A DNA stretch of 64,000 nucleotides from Luteimonas sp. 9C (GTDB lineage: Bacteria > Pseudomonadota > Gammaproteobacteria > Xanthomonadales > Xanthomonadaceae): NCBI RefSeq assembly GCF_902506295.1, contig NZ_LR733312.1:310001-374000 (forward strand). The letters run 5' to 3'. A model generated the notes under the pieces. The model saw only the letters and a list, made by a program, of their open reading frames with translations, ran no database searches and had not been told where the DNA came from. Numbering within the stretch: position 1 is the stretch's first letter; each line of letters starts with the position of its first letter. Shown here in pieces: positions 36,409 to 46,269 of this stretch. The translations under genes and the position numbers were made by a program.

Positions 36409-37776
36409 ATGCGCCCCCCCGTCATGACGCCGCCACGCCCGCGGCTGCGCGCCGCGCTGGCGGAGTCGCCGCCGCTGTGGTGGGCACTGCTGTATTTCTT
36501 CTGCCTGCTCTGCGGTTACTACGTGCTGCGCCCGGTGCGCGATGCGATGGGTGCATCCTCGGACGCCTCCGCCGTGTTTCCGGTCTTCCTTCTGGACTGG
36601 GCCTCGGCGCGCGGCATCGCGCTCGGCGATTTCACGCTGCAGGCGCTCTTCAGCGCCACGTTCGTGGTGATGCTGCTGCTGCAGCCGCTGTACGGCGCGC
36701 TGGTGTCGCGCTTTCCGCGCCGGGTGTTCCTGCCCGTGGTGTATCTGGTCTTCATCGTCTGCCTGCTGGGCTTCCGCTGGGCGTTCGACACCGACCTGTC
36801 GGGTCGCGGCGCCCTGTTCTTCGTCTGGATTGCGGTCTTCAACCTGTTCGCGGTGACCGTGTTCTGGAGTTTCATGGCCGATGTGTTCGACAACGAACAC
36901 GCCAAGCGCTACTACGGCTACATCGGCGCCGGCGGCACCATCGGCGCATTCGTCGGGCCTTTCATCACGACGGTGCTGGTCGGCCGGATCGGCGTGGCGA
37001 ACCTGACGCTGGTATCGGTCGGGTTCCTGTGCGTGTGCCTGCTGTGCATCCTCAAGCTGCGCGGCTGGGCGCGGCGCAACGAGGCGAGGCGTGCCGAGCA
37101 GGGCGAGCAGGCGATCGGCGGGTCGATCTGGGCGGGCCTGAAACTCATCGCCGCCGATCCGCTGCTGCGCGGCCTGGCGATGCTGATGTTCTTCGGCGTC
37201 GGCGTGGGCACGCTGCTCTACAACGAACAGGCGGCGATCGTGCGCCAGTACTACCCCACGGCCGAGGCCGCGACGCGCTACTACTCGATCATCGACTGGG
37301 CGGTCGCCAGCCTGACGATCCTGGTCCAACTGCTGCTGACGCGCTGGCTGTTGCGCCGCTACGGCGTGGCGCCGTTGCTGCTGTTGCCGGCGGTGGCCAT
37401 CCTGATCGGCTTCGCGCTGCTGTCGGCATCGCCGCTGCCGCTGCTGATCGCGACGGTGCAGGTGATGACCCGGGCCAGCGAGTTCTCGCTGGCCAAGCCG
37501 GCCCGTGAGACCCTCTACACCCGGGTGAGCCGCGAATCGCGCTACAAGGCGAAAGCGGTCATCGACACCGCGGTGTACCGCGGCGGCGACGTGACCTTCG
37601 TCTGGGTGCACAAGGCGCTGTCGGCGCTGGGCTCCCAGCTCGTGTTCGTGGCCGGCATCGGCATCGCGCTGGGCATGACCTTCGGCGCATGGCGGGTGAT
37701 CCGCGCCGAGCGCAGGCTGCCGGAACAGCCGGCAGCCGCCCGGCCGCCGGAGCACGTCCATGGCCAGCCGTCGTGA
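36409..37776 (+). CDS. MFS-type transporter, NTP/NDP-exchanger-like
   Basis: 455 residues with about twelve membrane helices. The opening LLCGYYVLRPVRDAMG and FNLFAVTVFWSFMADVFDNEHAKR resemble the Npt1/Npt2-type ATP:ADP exchangers of intracellular bacteria and plastids, a group with non-parasitic proteobacterial relatives of unknown substrate. PARETLYTRVSRESRYKAKAVIDTAVYRGGD is another family block. CCAGGAG lies six bases before the ATG. Its last 17 bases overlap the next gene, so the two are coupled. Nucleotide transport is not proven for these free-living relatives. Confidence 0.82.
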   Translation: MRPPVMTPPRPRLRAALAESPPLWWALLYFFCLLCGYYVLRPVRDAMGASSDASAVFPVFLLDWASARGIALGDFTLQALFSATFVVMLLLQPLYGALVSRFPRRVFLPVVYLVFIVCLLGFRWAFDTDLSGRGALFFVWIAVFNLFAVTVFWSFMADVFDNEHAKRYYGYIGAGGTIGAFVGPFITTVLVGRIGVANLTLVSVGFLCVCLLCILKLRGWARRNEARRAEQGEQAIGGSIWAGLKLIAADPLLRGLAMLMFFGVGVGTLLYNEQAAIVRQYYPTAEAATRYYSIIDWAVASLTILVQLLLTRWLLRRYGVAPLLLLPAVAILIGFALLSASPLPLLIATVQVMTRASEFSLAKPARETLYTRVSRESRYKAKAVIDTAVYRGGDVTFVWVHKALSALGSQLVFVAGIGIALGMTFGAWRVIRAERRLPEQPAAARPPEHVHGQPS

Positions 37777-38896
37777 GTTCCTCGCCCACAGCCTGACCGC
37801 CGCGGCGATCGCCGCATGGCCGGGTGCCGTCTTCGCATCGCAGGCGCGCGCCGCGCGCCCGTTGAATCTGCTGATCCTGGGCGGCACCGGGTTTCTCGGT
37901 CCGCACTTCGTCGAACGCGCCCATGCGCGCGGGCACACGCTGACCCTGTTCAACCGCGGGCGCAGCAACCCGACACGCTTCGATGGCACGCCGCTGGCCG
38001 GCATCGAGCAGCTGCGCGGCGACCGCAAGGACGATCTCACCGCGCTCGAAGGCAACCGCCGCTGGGATGCGGTGCTCGACACCTCGGCCTATTTCCCCGA
38101 CGACGTCGCGCGCAGCGCGGCCCTGCTGGCCGACCGCGTAGGCCACTACCAGATCATCTCCTCGATCTCGGTCTACGCGCGCAACGATATCGCCAACGAC
38201 GAGGACAGCCCGCTGGCGACACTCGACGATCCCGCCACGCGCACGATCACCGGGGAGACCTACGGTGGCCTGAAGGCCGCCTGCGAGCGCGCTGCGCAGG
38301 CGGCAGCGCCAGACCGCACATCGGTGGTGCGCCCGGGGCTGATCGTCGGTCCGGGCGATCCGACCGACCGCTTCACCTACTGGCCGGCGCGCGCTGATCG
38401 CGGCGGCGAGATCGCTGCCCCCGGCGCACCCGGCAATCCCACCCAGTGCATCGACGTCCGCGATCTGGCCGCGTTCCTGCTGCAGCTGATCGAGCAGGAC
38501 ACGACCGGTGTATTCAACGCGGACGCGGCGCCGGGCGCGCTCGATATGGGGCGTCTGCTCGACAGCTGCCTGCGCCAGGCGAGCGCGGCAGGCGGTGCGC
38601 CGGAGGCAGGGCTGACCTGGCTGCCCGCGGATTTCCTCGACGCGCAGGCCGTCAAGGCGTGGTCGGACATGCCGGTGTGGATCGCGCCGGTGGGCGAGTA
38701 CGCCGGCTTCGGCCGGACACGTGTCGATCGTGCGATTACGGCCGGACTCACGCATCGCCCCATCGACGACACCGTGCGCGACACGCTGGCGTGGTGGCGC
38801 GCGCAGCCGGCCGAACGCCGCGCCGCCCTCAAGTCGGGACTGACGCCGCAACGCGAGGCCGAGATGCTGGCCACGTGGCATGCGCGCAGCGACTGA
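37760..38896 (+). CDS. Tat-exported NAD-dependent epimerase/dehydratase-like protein
   Basis: 378 residues. N-terminal SRREFLAHSLTAAAIAAWPG is a twin-arginine signal, so the protein is probably exported folded with its cofactor. A Rossmann motif LLILGGTGFLGPHFVERA follows, then SISVYARND in the place of the SDR active site and YGGLKAACE with the Tyr-x3-Lys catalytic pair (Tyr-Gly-Gly-Leu-Lys). This is an extended SDR. Export of an NAD-using dehydratase-like enzyme is unusual but recurs in this family. It overlaps the upstream transporter gene by 17 bases. Confidence 0.85.
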   Translation: MASRREFLAHSLTAAAIAAWPGAVFASQARAARPLNLLILGGTGFLGPHFVERAHARGHTLTLFNRGRSNPTRFDGTPLAGIEQLRGDRKDDLTALEGNRRWDAVLDTSAYFPDDVARSAALLADRVGHYQIISSISVYARNDIANDEDSPLATLDDPATRTITGETYGGLKAACERAAQAAAPDRTSVVRPGLIVGPGDPTDRFTYWPARADRGGEIAAPGAPGNPTQCIDVRDLAAFLLQLIEQDTTGVFNADAAPGALDMGRLLDSCLRQASAAGGAPEAGLTWLPADFLDAQAVKAWSDMPVWIAPVGEYAGFGRTRVDRAITAGLTHRPIDDTVRDTLAWWRAQPAERRAALKSGLTPQREAEMLATWHARSD

Positions 38897-39086
38897 GGCT
38901 GGGAGGGCAGGTGCGCGCTCCGCGTTCGCGATCTGCATGAGTGCCTGGGTCGATCGTGTCGTCGTCTGCCGCATGCGTGGCCAGTCGGACTGTCGCCATT
39001 TCCCGAGCCGGAGCCGCGCGCGAGCCGCGCGGTGCAGGCCGCAGCCGACAGTCAGCCGGTCGACACCCGGCTGCAGGTCTCTGCGT

Positions 39087-39566
39087 TCAACCGTTCCGCG
39101 CGCCGCGCGGCGATACCCACATGGCGATCTGCGCGCGGAACACGACATCGCCGGCGGGGTCGCGGATCACCACGTGGACCGGCAGGGCGTAGCCCGCGTC
39201 GGACACGACCGGCGGCCTTGCCGGCATCGCCGTGGCGTGCATCGTGCCGACGGCTTTCTTCAGATACTCGACGGTCATGCCCCTGGGGATCCAGCGCATC
39301 GAGGCGGGAATGCTGACGTCGGTGGTCAGGCCGCCGATCAGTTCGGCGAGATTGCACAGCGCGATCGCATGCACCGTGCCGAGGTGGTTGGTGACCGCGC
39401 GACGGTGACGCATCGTCGCCTCGCCGTGACCGGCGCGCAGCGTGGTGATGCGCGGCGCGATGCTGGCGAAGTAGGGCGCCTTGCGGCACACGAGAAATCC
39501 GAACAGCCAGGCACCGCCGGGCCAGCGGATGAGTCGATCGCGCAACGTCAGCAGTGGGGCGGTCAT
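39087..39566 (-). CDS. DUF4442 hotdog-fold thioesterase-like protein
   Basis: 159 residues. The central HRRAVTNHLGTVHAIALCNLAE block with NHLGTVHA is the hotdog active-site region of PaaI-like proteins of the DUF4442 group, which probably act on acyl-CoA thioesters. No signal peptide is evident. It lies 93 bases past the stop of fadE on the same strand, beyond a strong hairpin, so it is either a separate unit or partly read through. A link to fatty-acid breakdown is inferred from fold and neighbour. Confidence 0.8.
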   Translation of the reverse strand: MTAPLLTLRDRLIRWPGGAWLFGFLVCRKAPYFASIAPRITTLRAGHGEATMRHRRAVTNHLGTVHAIALCNLAELIGGLTTDVSIPASMRWIPRGMTVEYLKKAVGTMHATAMPARPPVVSDAGYALPVHVVIRDPAGDVVFRAQIAMWVSPRGARNG

Positions 39567-39608
39567 CGCGCGCTCCGAGTCTGGGAGGAAAACCGGAAAG
39601 CCGGATAC

Positions 39609-39637
39609 GACAACGGCGGGACTGGCCCGCCGTTGTC
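39609..39637 (-). terminator. Strong hairpin between fadE and the DUF4442 gene
   Basis: Perfect twelve-base-pair inverted repeat GACAACGGCGGG/CCCGCCGTTGTC with a five-base loop. There is no T-run on either side, so it may attenuate or stabilise RNA rather than end transcription fully. Confidence 0.55.
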
Positions 39638-39659
39638 AATCTCACATCACAGGTACCGC

Positions 39660-42137
39660 TCAGGCCGCTTCGCGCGACTCGCTCGACGCCTGCGTCGGCG
39701 CCCGGTACCCCGCCGAGCGGAGTTCCTCGGTGTCGAAATCGTCGACGGTGATCGTGTCCAGCGTGAGCTCGCGCAGCTCGACCAGCAGCGTGCGCTCCTC
39801 TGCGGTGATGTGGCCTTCGCGCACGGCTTCGTCCAGCTGCGCGTCGTAATCCAGGGCTTCGATGCCCTTGCTCTTCATCGCCTTGAGGAACTTGCGCTCC
39901 ACCGGCTCGGCCGCGATCGCCTTGGCCAGGTAGCTGTCGATGCGGCCGCCCGGGTTGTTCTCGCAGGGCGTCATGAACACGCCGTCGGCGAGACGCGAAC
40001 GGGCCTCGTTCGGCGCCATCAGCAGCGCGGCCACGCGGCGCGACAGGCGATCGCCCGGCGCCTCGGCACGACGGCCCCACGGGAAGATCAGCAGCCACAT
40101 CAGCCAGCCGACCGGACGGATCGGAAAGTTGCGCAGCGCCGCCGACAGTGCGAGTTCGATCTTGTGCACGCTGTCGTGGAAGGCCCACGCCAGCAGCGGC
40201 TGGTCGGCCTGCGGCGCACCCTCGTCGTGATAGCGCTTGAGCATCGCACTGGTCATGTAGACGTGGCTCAGCACGTCGCCGAGGCGGCCTGACAGCGATT
40301 CCTTGAACTTGAGCTTGCCGCCGAGCGTCAGCATCGACACGTCGGCCATCAGCGCGAGATTCGCGGAATAGCGGTCCAGCTTCCGGAAGTAGCGGCGCGT
40401 GTAGGCGTCACCGGGTGCCGCGCCGATCTTGGCGCCGGTCAGGCCGAACCAGAACGAGCGCACGGCGTTGGAGATCGCGAAGCCGATGTGGCCGAACAGG
40501 TTGCGGTCGAATTCCTCGAGCCCACGCTGCGCGTCCGGGTCCTGCGCCGCCTTCATCTCCTTCATGACCCACGGGTGGCACAGGATCGCGCCCTGTCCGA
40601 AGATCAGCAGGCTGCGCGTCATGATGTTCGCGCCCTCGACGGTGATGGCGATCGGCGCTGCCTGCCAGCTGCGGCCGGCGAAGTTCTTCGGGCCGAGAAT
40701 GATGCCCTTGCCGCCGATGACATCCATGACATCGCTGATGACCTCGCGGCTCATCGAGGTGCAGTGGTACTTCGCGATCGCCGACGGCACCGAGGGCACG
40801 TCGCCGCGGTCGACCGCTGCCGCCGTGGCCTGCGACAGCGCACTGATCATGTAGGCCTTGCCGCCGATGCGGGCGAGTGCTTCCTCCACACCCTCGAAAC
40901 GGCCGACCGACAGGCCGAACTGCTTGCGGATGCGCGCGTACGCACCGGTGACGACCGCGCCGGCCTTCGCGCCGCCCGAGGCGGTGGAGGGCAGGGTGAT
41001 CGAGCGACCGACGGCGAGGCACTCGTTGAGCATGTTCCAGCCCTTGCCGGCCATTTCCGCGCCGCCGATGAGCTGGCTCAGCGGAATGAAGACATCCTTG
41101 CCATGGATCGGGCCGTTCTGGAACGGGGAGTTGAGCGGGAAATGACGGCGGCCGATTTCCACGCCCGGTGTCTCCCGCGGCAGCAGCGCCAGCGTGATGC
41201 CGATGTCCTGGGTGTCACCGATCAGACCGTCGGGGTCGTACATGCGGAATGCGAGGCCGACCAGCGTGGCCACGGGCGCCAGCGTGATGTAGCGCTTGTC
41301 GAAGGTCAGACGCACGCCCAGCACGTTCGCGCCGTTCCACTCGCCCTTGCAGACGATGCCGTAATCGGGAATCGAGGTGGCATCGGAACCGGCGAACGGA
41401 CCGGTGAGGCCGAAGCACGGCACTTCCTGGCCGATCGCCAGACGCGGCAGATAGTGGTCCTTCTGCTCCTGGGTGCCGTAATGGTTGAGCAGTTCGCCCG
41501 GTCCGAGCGAGTTGGGCACGCCGACCGTCGAGCTGACCACGCTCGACATCGACGACAGCTTCTGGATCACCTTGTGATGCGCCAGCGCCGAGAAGCCGAG
41601 GCCACCGTATTCCTTCGGGATGATCATCCCGAAGAATTTGTTGCGCTTGATGTAGTCCCACAGCTCGGGCGGCAGATCGGCGTGGACGTGGGTGATTTCC
41701 CAGTCGTTGATCATGCTGCAGAGCTCTTCGACCGGTCCGTCGAGGAACGCCTGCTCTTCGGCAGTGAGCTGCGGCTTGGGGTAGTCGAGCAGCGTCTGCC
41801 AGTTGGGATCGCCCGTGAACAGTTCGCCTTCGAACCCGACCGAGCCGGTCTCGAGTGCGATGCGTTCGGTCTGCGACAGCGGCGGCAGCACCTTGCGGAA
41901 GAACTTCAGCAACGGCGTGGTGATCAGCGACTTGCGCACCGCCGGGATCAGCAGCGGAATCGCGATGGCCGCGACCAGAATGGCGGCGATCAGGGTCGCG
42001 ACTCCGTTCGCGCCCAGCAGCCAACAGGCGAGCAGCACGGTGAACGTGATCGCGGCCCAGTAGACCAGGCGAAGACGGTGGTAGGCAGCGAAGGCACCCA
42101 CCAGCAGGAAGGCGAGAAACGGGATCGCGACGCTCAT
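39660..42137 (-). CDS. fadE: Acyl-CoA dehydrogenase FadE
   Basis: About 825 residues, the size of E. coli FadE (814), much longer than ordinary acyl-CoA dehydrogenases. Two N-terminal membrane segments (first 70 residues) anchor it. The dehydrogenase core has KEYGGLGFSALAHHKV, GPGELLNHYGTQEQK, CFGLTGPFAGSDATS and KYHCTSMSREVISDVMDVIGGKGI. It performs the first step of fatty-acid beta-oxidation and passes electrons to FAD and the quinone pool. I use the second of two adjacent ATGs because GGAG lies six bases before it; a TTG further up would give a slightly longer form. A divergent TetR gene is 187 bases away and is a likely regulator. Confidence 0.93.
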   Translation of the reverse strand: MSVAIPFLAFLLVGAFAAYHRLRLVYWAAITFTVLLACWLLGANGVATLIAAILVAAIAIPLLIPAVRKSLITTPLLKFFRKVLPPLSQTERIALETGSVGFEGELFTGDPNWQTLLDYPKPQLTAEEQAFLDGPVEELCSMINDWEITHVHADLPPELWDYIKRNKFFGMIIPKEYGGLGFSALAHHKVIQKLSSMSSVVSSTVGVPNSLGPGELLNHYGTQEQKDHYLPRLAIGQEVPCFGLTGPFAGSDATSIPDYGIVCKGEWNGANVLGVRLTFDKRYITLAPVATLVGLAFRMYDPDGLIGDTQDIGITLALLPRETPGVEIGRRHFPLNSPFQNGPIHGKDVFIPLSQLIGGAEMAGKGWNMLNECLAVGRSITLPSTASGGAKAGAVVTGAYARIRKQFGLSVGRFEGVEEALARIGGKAYMISALSQATAAAVDRGDVPSVPSAIAKYHCTSMSREVISDVMDVIGGKGIILGPKNFAGRSWQAAPIAITVEGANIMTRSLLIFGQGAILCHPWVMKEMKAAQDPDAQRGLEEFDRNLFGHIGFAISNAVRSFWFGLTGAKIGAAPGDAYTRRYFRKLDRYSANLALMADVSMLTLGGKLKFKESLSGRLGDVLSHVYMTSAMLKRYHDEGAPQADQPLLAWAFHDSVHKIELALSAALRNFPIRPVGWLMWLLIFPWGRRAEAPGDRLSRRVAALLMAPNEARSRLADGVFMTPCENNPGGRIDSYLAKAIAAEPVERKFLKAMKSKGIEALDYDAQLDEAVREGHITAEERTLLVELRELTLDTITVDDFDTEELRSAGYRAPTQASSESREAA

Positions 42138-42324
42138 CATCAACTCCGGCAATCGGCATTACGGAAAACGGGACCGGCACGGGGCCGGCTGCACGGGCGG
42201 GATCCCGATGCTGACCGTACGGACGAGTATGGTAACCGTCTCCGGCGCTGTCAATGCTGCCAGCCGCCCTGTGTCGGGCGCGTCGATACTGTTGCGGATG
42301 GATGCGTATGGATAGACTGTCGCG

Positions 42325-42945
42325 ATGAGCAGACCTGCCCCGAAATCCGCGGTGACGGCCCAGTCCGGCGACGCCTCGCCCACCGAACGCCCGAGCCGTC
42401 TGAGTGCCGACGACTGGGCACAGGCCGCGCTGGATCTGATCGCCGAAACCGGCGTGCAGGCGGTGGCGGTGGAACCGCTCGCGCGTCGGCTCGGTGTGAC
42501 CAAGGGCAGTTTCTACTGGCACTTTCCGTCGCGCGATGCGCTGCTGCAGGCCGCGCTGGAGCGCTGGGAGAACGTCGAGCAGGAGGCGCTGTTTGGCGCC
42601 TTGGAAAAAGTGCCGGACGCGCGAGAACGTCTGCGCGCGCTGTTCCACATGGTGGCCCGCGAATACAAGTCGCATGTGATCTACAGCGCATTGCTCAAGG
42701 CGCAGGACCACCCGACGGTGCAGCCGGTGATCGAACGTGTCTCCAAGCGTCGTCTCGACTACCTCACCGCGTCGTTCCGGCAAGCGGGCCTCGTGCGCGA
42801 AGATGCACAACACCGTGCACGCCTGACCTATGCCGCGTACGTGGGGTTCCTGCAACTCAATCTGCAATTGCACCAGGCCCGCATGCAGCAGGACGAGTTC
42901 GACGCCTACGTGGAGCACCTGGCGCTGACGCTCGTCCCCGCCTGA
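42325..42945 (+). CDS. TetR-family transcriptional regulator
   Basis: 206 residues. The N-terminal helix-turn-helix region (about 27-75) reads WAQAALDLIAETGVQAVAVE, PLARRLGVTKGSFYWHF, the TetR signature; the remaining 130 residues are the helical ligand domain. It is divergent from fadE, so control of fadE in response to an acyl-CoA or fatty acid is a reasonable inference. An eight-base palindrome CCGTACGG at 42215-42222 in the shared intergenic region is a possible half of an operator. No other target is nearby. Confidence 0.9.
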   Translation: MSRPAPKSAVTAQSGDASPTERPSRLSADDWAQAALDLIAETGVQAVAVEPLARRLGVTKGSFYWHFPSRDALLQAALERWENVEQEALFGALEKVPDARERLRALFHMVAREYKSHVIYSALLKAQDHPTVQPVIERVSKRRLDYLTASFRQAGLVREDAQHRARLTYAAYVGFLQLNLQLHQARMQQDEFDAYVEHLALTLVPA

Positions 42946-43301
42946 TCCAGACCGCGAATTCGTCTCGGCGTTCTCAATCCGGAGTCTCGGTGGAGTGGAC
43001 GGCCTCCAGCGGCTGAGCGCATCGTTCTGAAGCCTCGCATGAGCTTGCGAGTCTGCGGAGCATTCGATCGATATCTTTCCGAATGCCTGCAAGTCAGTGC
43101 ATGCGTCGCTTGTGACGTGTTTTTCGCTAGGCAGATGCTTCTCGGCCCTGTCTTATAGCTGTGCGCAGTGAAGATCGTCGGCCATGCGCTGGATTTGCGA
43201 CGGTTGGCCGGCGGGCATTCCGGACGTTTTGATGTCCTCTCCCAACACGTCTGTGCAGGCTGGGCCGGCTCGCCTGACGGTGTTGGGAACCTCCCAAACA
43301 A
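42946..43301. other. Intergenic region, no gene found
   Basis: About 350 bases of moderate GC between the convergent TetR and TonB-receptor genes. It contains a small hairpin GACTCGCAAG-like repeat near 43035-43057 but no supported gene or RNA. Confidence 0.4.
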
Positions 43302-43325
43302 CTACGGCCCCTTGCGGGGCCGTAG
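43302..43325 (-). terminator. Terminator of the TonB-dependent receptor gene
   Basis: Perfect ten-base-pair stem CTACGGCCCC/GGGGCCGTAG with a four-base loop, 24 bases past the receptor stop. On the minus strand it continues TTGTTTGGG, a moderate T-rich tail. Confidence 0.75.
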
Positions 43326-43348
43326 AGGTTGTCACGCTTGCTCAGTCA

Positions 43349-46216
43349 TCAGAAACGCTGGATGTACTCCATGTACATGAAGCGACCCGGGACGTCGTAC
43401 TGCGGGTCGAAGGAGTTGGCGAAGGTCGTGTAGCTGACCGGCGGCTCCTTGTCGAACAGGTTGGTCACGCCCGCCTTGATCGTGCCGTCCCAAGGCAGGT
43501 TGTAGCGCACCTGCGCGTCGTGATAAGTCGTCGCCCCGAGCTTGTTGCGCGGCGCGGGACCCGTCGCGATCCTGCGATCGGGATCCGAGCAGACGGACGG
43601 GCCGAATGCGCAGGGCTCGACGAGGCTGGAGAAGTAGCGGCTGCTGAACGTCGCGCCGAAATCACCCATCTGCCAGTCGAGCGAGACGTTGCCACGGAGA
43701 CGCCAGTACGGATCACGATCGAGATAGCGGCCCGTGAACTGCTCCACTTCCGACGCAGCGGTGGTCTGCTGTTCGTACTTGGAGACATAGGACGTATCCA
43801 GGGTGATGCCGAAGCTGCCGTACTCCGTTTCCGGCATGCGATAGCTCACGTTGAAATCGTAGCCCTCGACGTTGACCACGCTGAGGTTCTGCGGGGTCAA
43901 GGCGATGTTGCCGATCTGGAAGTCTTCACTGCGACGCGTGATGAGATCACACAGCGCCTGATCGCCAGCCGCATAGCACTGTTCGACGATGAAGGCGGTC
44001 GGGAGCGTGGTGATCGCATTTTCGATCTCGATGCTCCACCAGTCCAGCGAGAGGTTCAGGTTTTCAACGAACGAGGGGCTGAAGACCAGTCCCAGCGTCT
44101 TGCTGATCGACTCCTCGGGGCCGACGTTGGGATTTCCACCCACCTGGAACGGATACAGGGTCTGGCCGTCGTACCCGAAGCCAGCGTTGGTCTGCTGGAT
44201 GAATCCGACGGGGGCACCTGCGGCGGCACAGTTGGCGGCGATGGTTGCCGTGCGCCCGGAGAAGTCTTCCGAACAGATATCGCCAAAGCTGATGAAGGAA
44301 TCGCTCTGTCCACCGAAGAGCGTCGAGATCGGGGGTGCGCGGAAGCCCTCGGCCCAGTTACCACGAACCAGCAGCGATTCCACCGGCTTCCACTTGAAAC
44401 CAGCCTTGCTGTTGGTGGTATCACCGAAGTTGCTGTAATCGGAGTAGCGCGAGGCGAGGCTGAACTCGAGGAGATCAGCGCCCGTCACATCGGCGAGCAC
44501 CGGGATCAGCACTTCGGCATAGATTTCGTCGAGATCGTAGGCGCCCGACGTCGGCTGGCGCGAATTACCCGATGTGAAACCAGCGGCGACGAATGCGTCG
44601 GGACGATCGAAGCCGCTTTCCTTGCGCGACTCGACACCGGCAGCGAAGCCCATCATGCCGCCCGGCAGCTCGACGATTTCGCCGCTGATATTGGCGGTGA
44701 ACGACTCGCTGCGACCCTGGAAAGCATCCTGTGCAGTGAACAGCAGGAAATCCAGCATTTCCTGTGTCACGCCGCCGGCAGGCGAGAGCGGGTTGAACGG
44801 GACGCAGCCGTCGATGATGTTGCCGCCCGGGGCGTCGACGCAGACGACGCGGCCGTCGCGGAGTTCGGACGGACCCACGCCGGCACGGACGTTCAGAACG
44901 TTCACATCGCCGATCTGCGCGTCTTCCTGGTCGGACCGGTTGAAGTTGTAGCCCACATCCCAGTTGAAGAACCGGTCTGCAAACTCGAAGTTGCCTTCGA
45001 GGCCTGCATAGACGTGGAAGGTCTTCACGTTCTGCTGGTAGACGCGTTCCTGCTCGGTCAGGCGGTGGCTCCATGCCACAGCGCGACCGTCACCGCCGTA
45101 CAGCGTGTTGTACGGGTTGTAGTAGCTGTCGCCGCTCATGAAGTCGTTGTTGCTGACGCCGCCATTGAGCGGGAAGCCTGCGAGCTGCTGCTCCGAGCGC
45201 CGTTCGTTGTACAGCGCGTCGGCCACGAAGCTCAGGTTGTCCGTGATCTCGTGGCGACCCTTCATGTACAGCGAAGTACGCGTCTGGGGCGTCAGCAGAT
45301 AATTGTCTGCCGCGAAGTTATAAGCGTCCTGGCCCGCAGCGAACGGCTGGAACTGGCCGAGTGCATAGCGGGGATCGTTGGCCGGTCCCGTACCCGTCGC
45401 GCCTGGACGGATGACGATCGAATTGCTGCCCGGGCCGCCGACGTTGTCCGGATCCACGCCGTTGTTCCAGATGCGACCATTGCTGCTGAAGCCGCTGAAA
45501 CCCACCGGATCACGACGGAACGACGGAACGCGCGAGATCTCACGGTCACCGGCGCTCACTTCCTTCTCTTCGACGCGCGACAGGCTGATCACGACATTGC
45601 TGCGATCGTTACCTGCGCCGAGCGTGGCTTCGACCGCGGCGCGCTCACCGTCACCTTCGCTGAACTGGCCGTAATAGACGCGCGCTTCAGCGCCCTCGTA
45701 ATCGCGACGCGTGATGATGTTCACGACGCCGGCGATGGCATCGGAACCGTAGATCGAGGAAGCGCCGTCCTTCAGGACTTCGATGCGCTCGATCATCGCC
45801 GAAGGAATGGTGTTGAGATCGACGGAGCCGCCCAGGCCCTGGACCCAGCGGCGGCCATCGACCAGCACCAGGGTGCGCGATGCGCCGAGGTTGCGCAGCG
45901 AAACCGTCGACGAACCGTCGCCGCCGTTGTTGAACGTACGGTTGATGTTCGCGCCGTTGGCAGAGATGCGCTGCAGCACTTCCGCCACCGAGGTCAGGCC
46001 CTGCTTTTCGATCGCAGCACGATCCAGCACGAGCACGGGCTGGGAAGATTCGGCGTCGACAGAACGAATACGCGAGCCGGTCACCTCGATGCGATCGAGG
46101 GTGGTCGCTTCCTGCTCGCTCTGCGCGAACGCGGCGCCGGTGCCCGTAGCACTGACGGCACCTGCGACGAGCGCGAAGGTAATCGCGTCGCGCAGCTGGG
46201 TGGTCTTGAACTTCAT
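43349..46216 (-). CDS. Large TonB-dependent receptor (Oar-like, xanthomonad type)
   Basis: About 955 residues. I start at the ATG giving MKFKTTQLRDAI because GGAGA precedes it; a signal peptide ends near GAAFAQ. The plug domain shows LDRIEVTGSRIRSVD, the SVAEVLQRISANGANINRT block, and LVLVDGRRW with DAIAGVVNIITRRDYEG. The barrel ends GRFMYMEYIQRF with terminal Phe. This long receptor type is abundant in Xanthomonadaceae and is often linked to carbohydrate or peptide uptake; no substrate enzyme lies next to it except an unknown exported protein upstream. The leader is AT-rich and contains a GATCAA/TTGATC palindrome. Confidence 0.93.
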   Translation of the reverse strand: MKFKTTQLRDAITFALVAGAVSATGTGAAFAQSEQEATTLDRIEVTGSRIRSVDAESSQPVLVLDRAAIEKQGLTSVAEVLQRISANGANINRTFNNGGDGSSTVSLRNLGASRTLVLVDGRRWVQGLGGSVDLNTIPSAMIERIEVLKDGASSIYGSDAIAGVVNIITRRDYEGAEARVYYGQFSEGDGERAAVEATLGAGNDRSNVVISLSRVEEKEVSAGDREISRVPSFRRDPVGFSGFSSNGRIWNNGVDPDNVGGPGSNSIVIRPGATGTGPANDPRYALGQFQPFAAGQDAYNFAADNYLLTPQTRTSLYMKGRHEITDNLSFVADALYNERRSEQQLAGFPLNGGVSNNDFMSGDSYYNPYNTLYGGDGRAVAWSHRLTEQERVYQQNVKTFHVYAGLEGNFEFADRFFNWDVGYNFNRSDQEDAQIGDVNVLNVRAGVGPSELRDGRVVCVDAPGGNIIDGCVPFNPLSPAGGVTQEMLDFLLFTAQDAFQGRSESFTANISGEIVELPGGMMGFAAGVESRKESGFDRPDAFVAAGFTSGNSRQPTSGAYDLDEIYAEVLIPVLADVTGADLLEFSLASRYSDYSNFGDTTNSKAGFKWKPVESLLVRGNWAEGFRAPPISTLFGGQSDSFISFGDICSEDFSGRTATIAANCAAAGAPVGFIQQTNAGFGYDGQTLYPFQVGGNPNVGPEESISKTLGLVFSPSFVENLNLSLDWWSIEIENAITTLPTAFIVEQCYAAGDQALCDLITRRSEDFQIGNIALTPQNLSVVNVEGYDFNVSYRMPETEYGSFGITLDTSYVSKYEQQTTAASEVEQFTGRYLDRDPYWRLRGNVSLDWQMGDFGATFSSRYFSSLVEPCAFGPSVCSDPDRRIATGPAPRNKLGATTYHDAQVRYNLPWDGTIKAGVTNLFDKEPPVSYTTFANSFDPQYDVPGRFMYMEYIQRF

Positions 46217-46269
46217 CGTCTCTCTCTCCAAGTGAGTCTCGGGATTACCCCATAAGAACCGGCCGACTG

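Noticed and set aside
43184..46255. Open frame of about 1,020 codons antisense to the large TonB receptor
   Set aside because: Composition is that of a reverse-strand shadow, with no recognisable domain; the receptor on the other strand has a signal peptide, plug and barrel.
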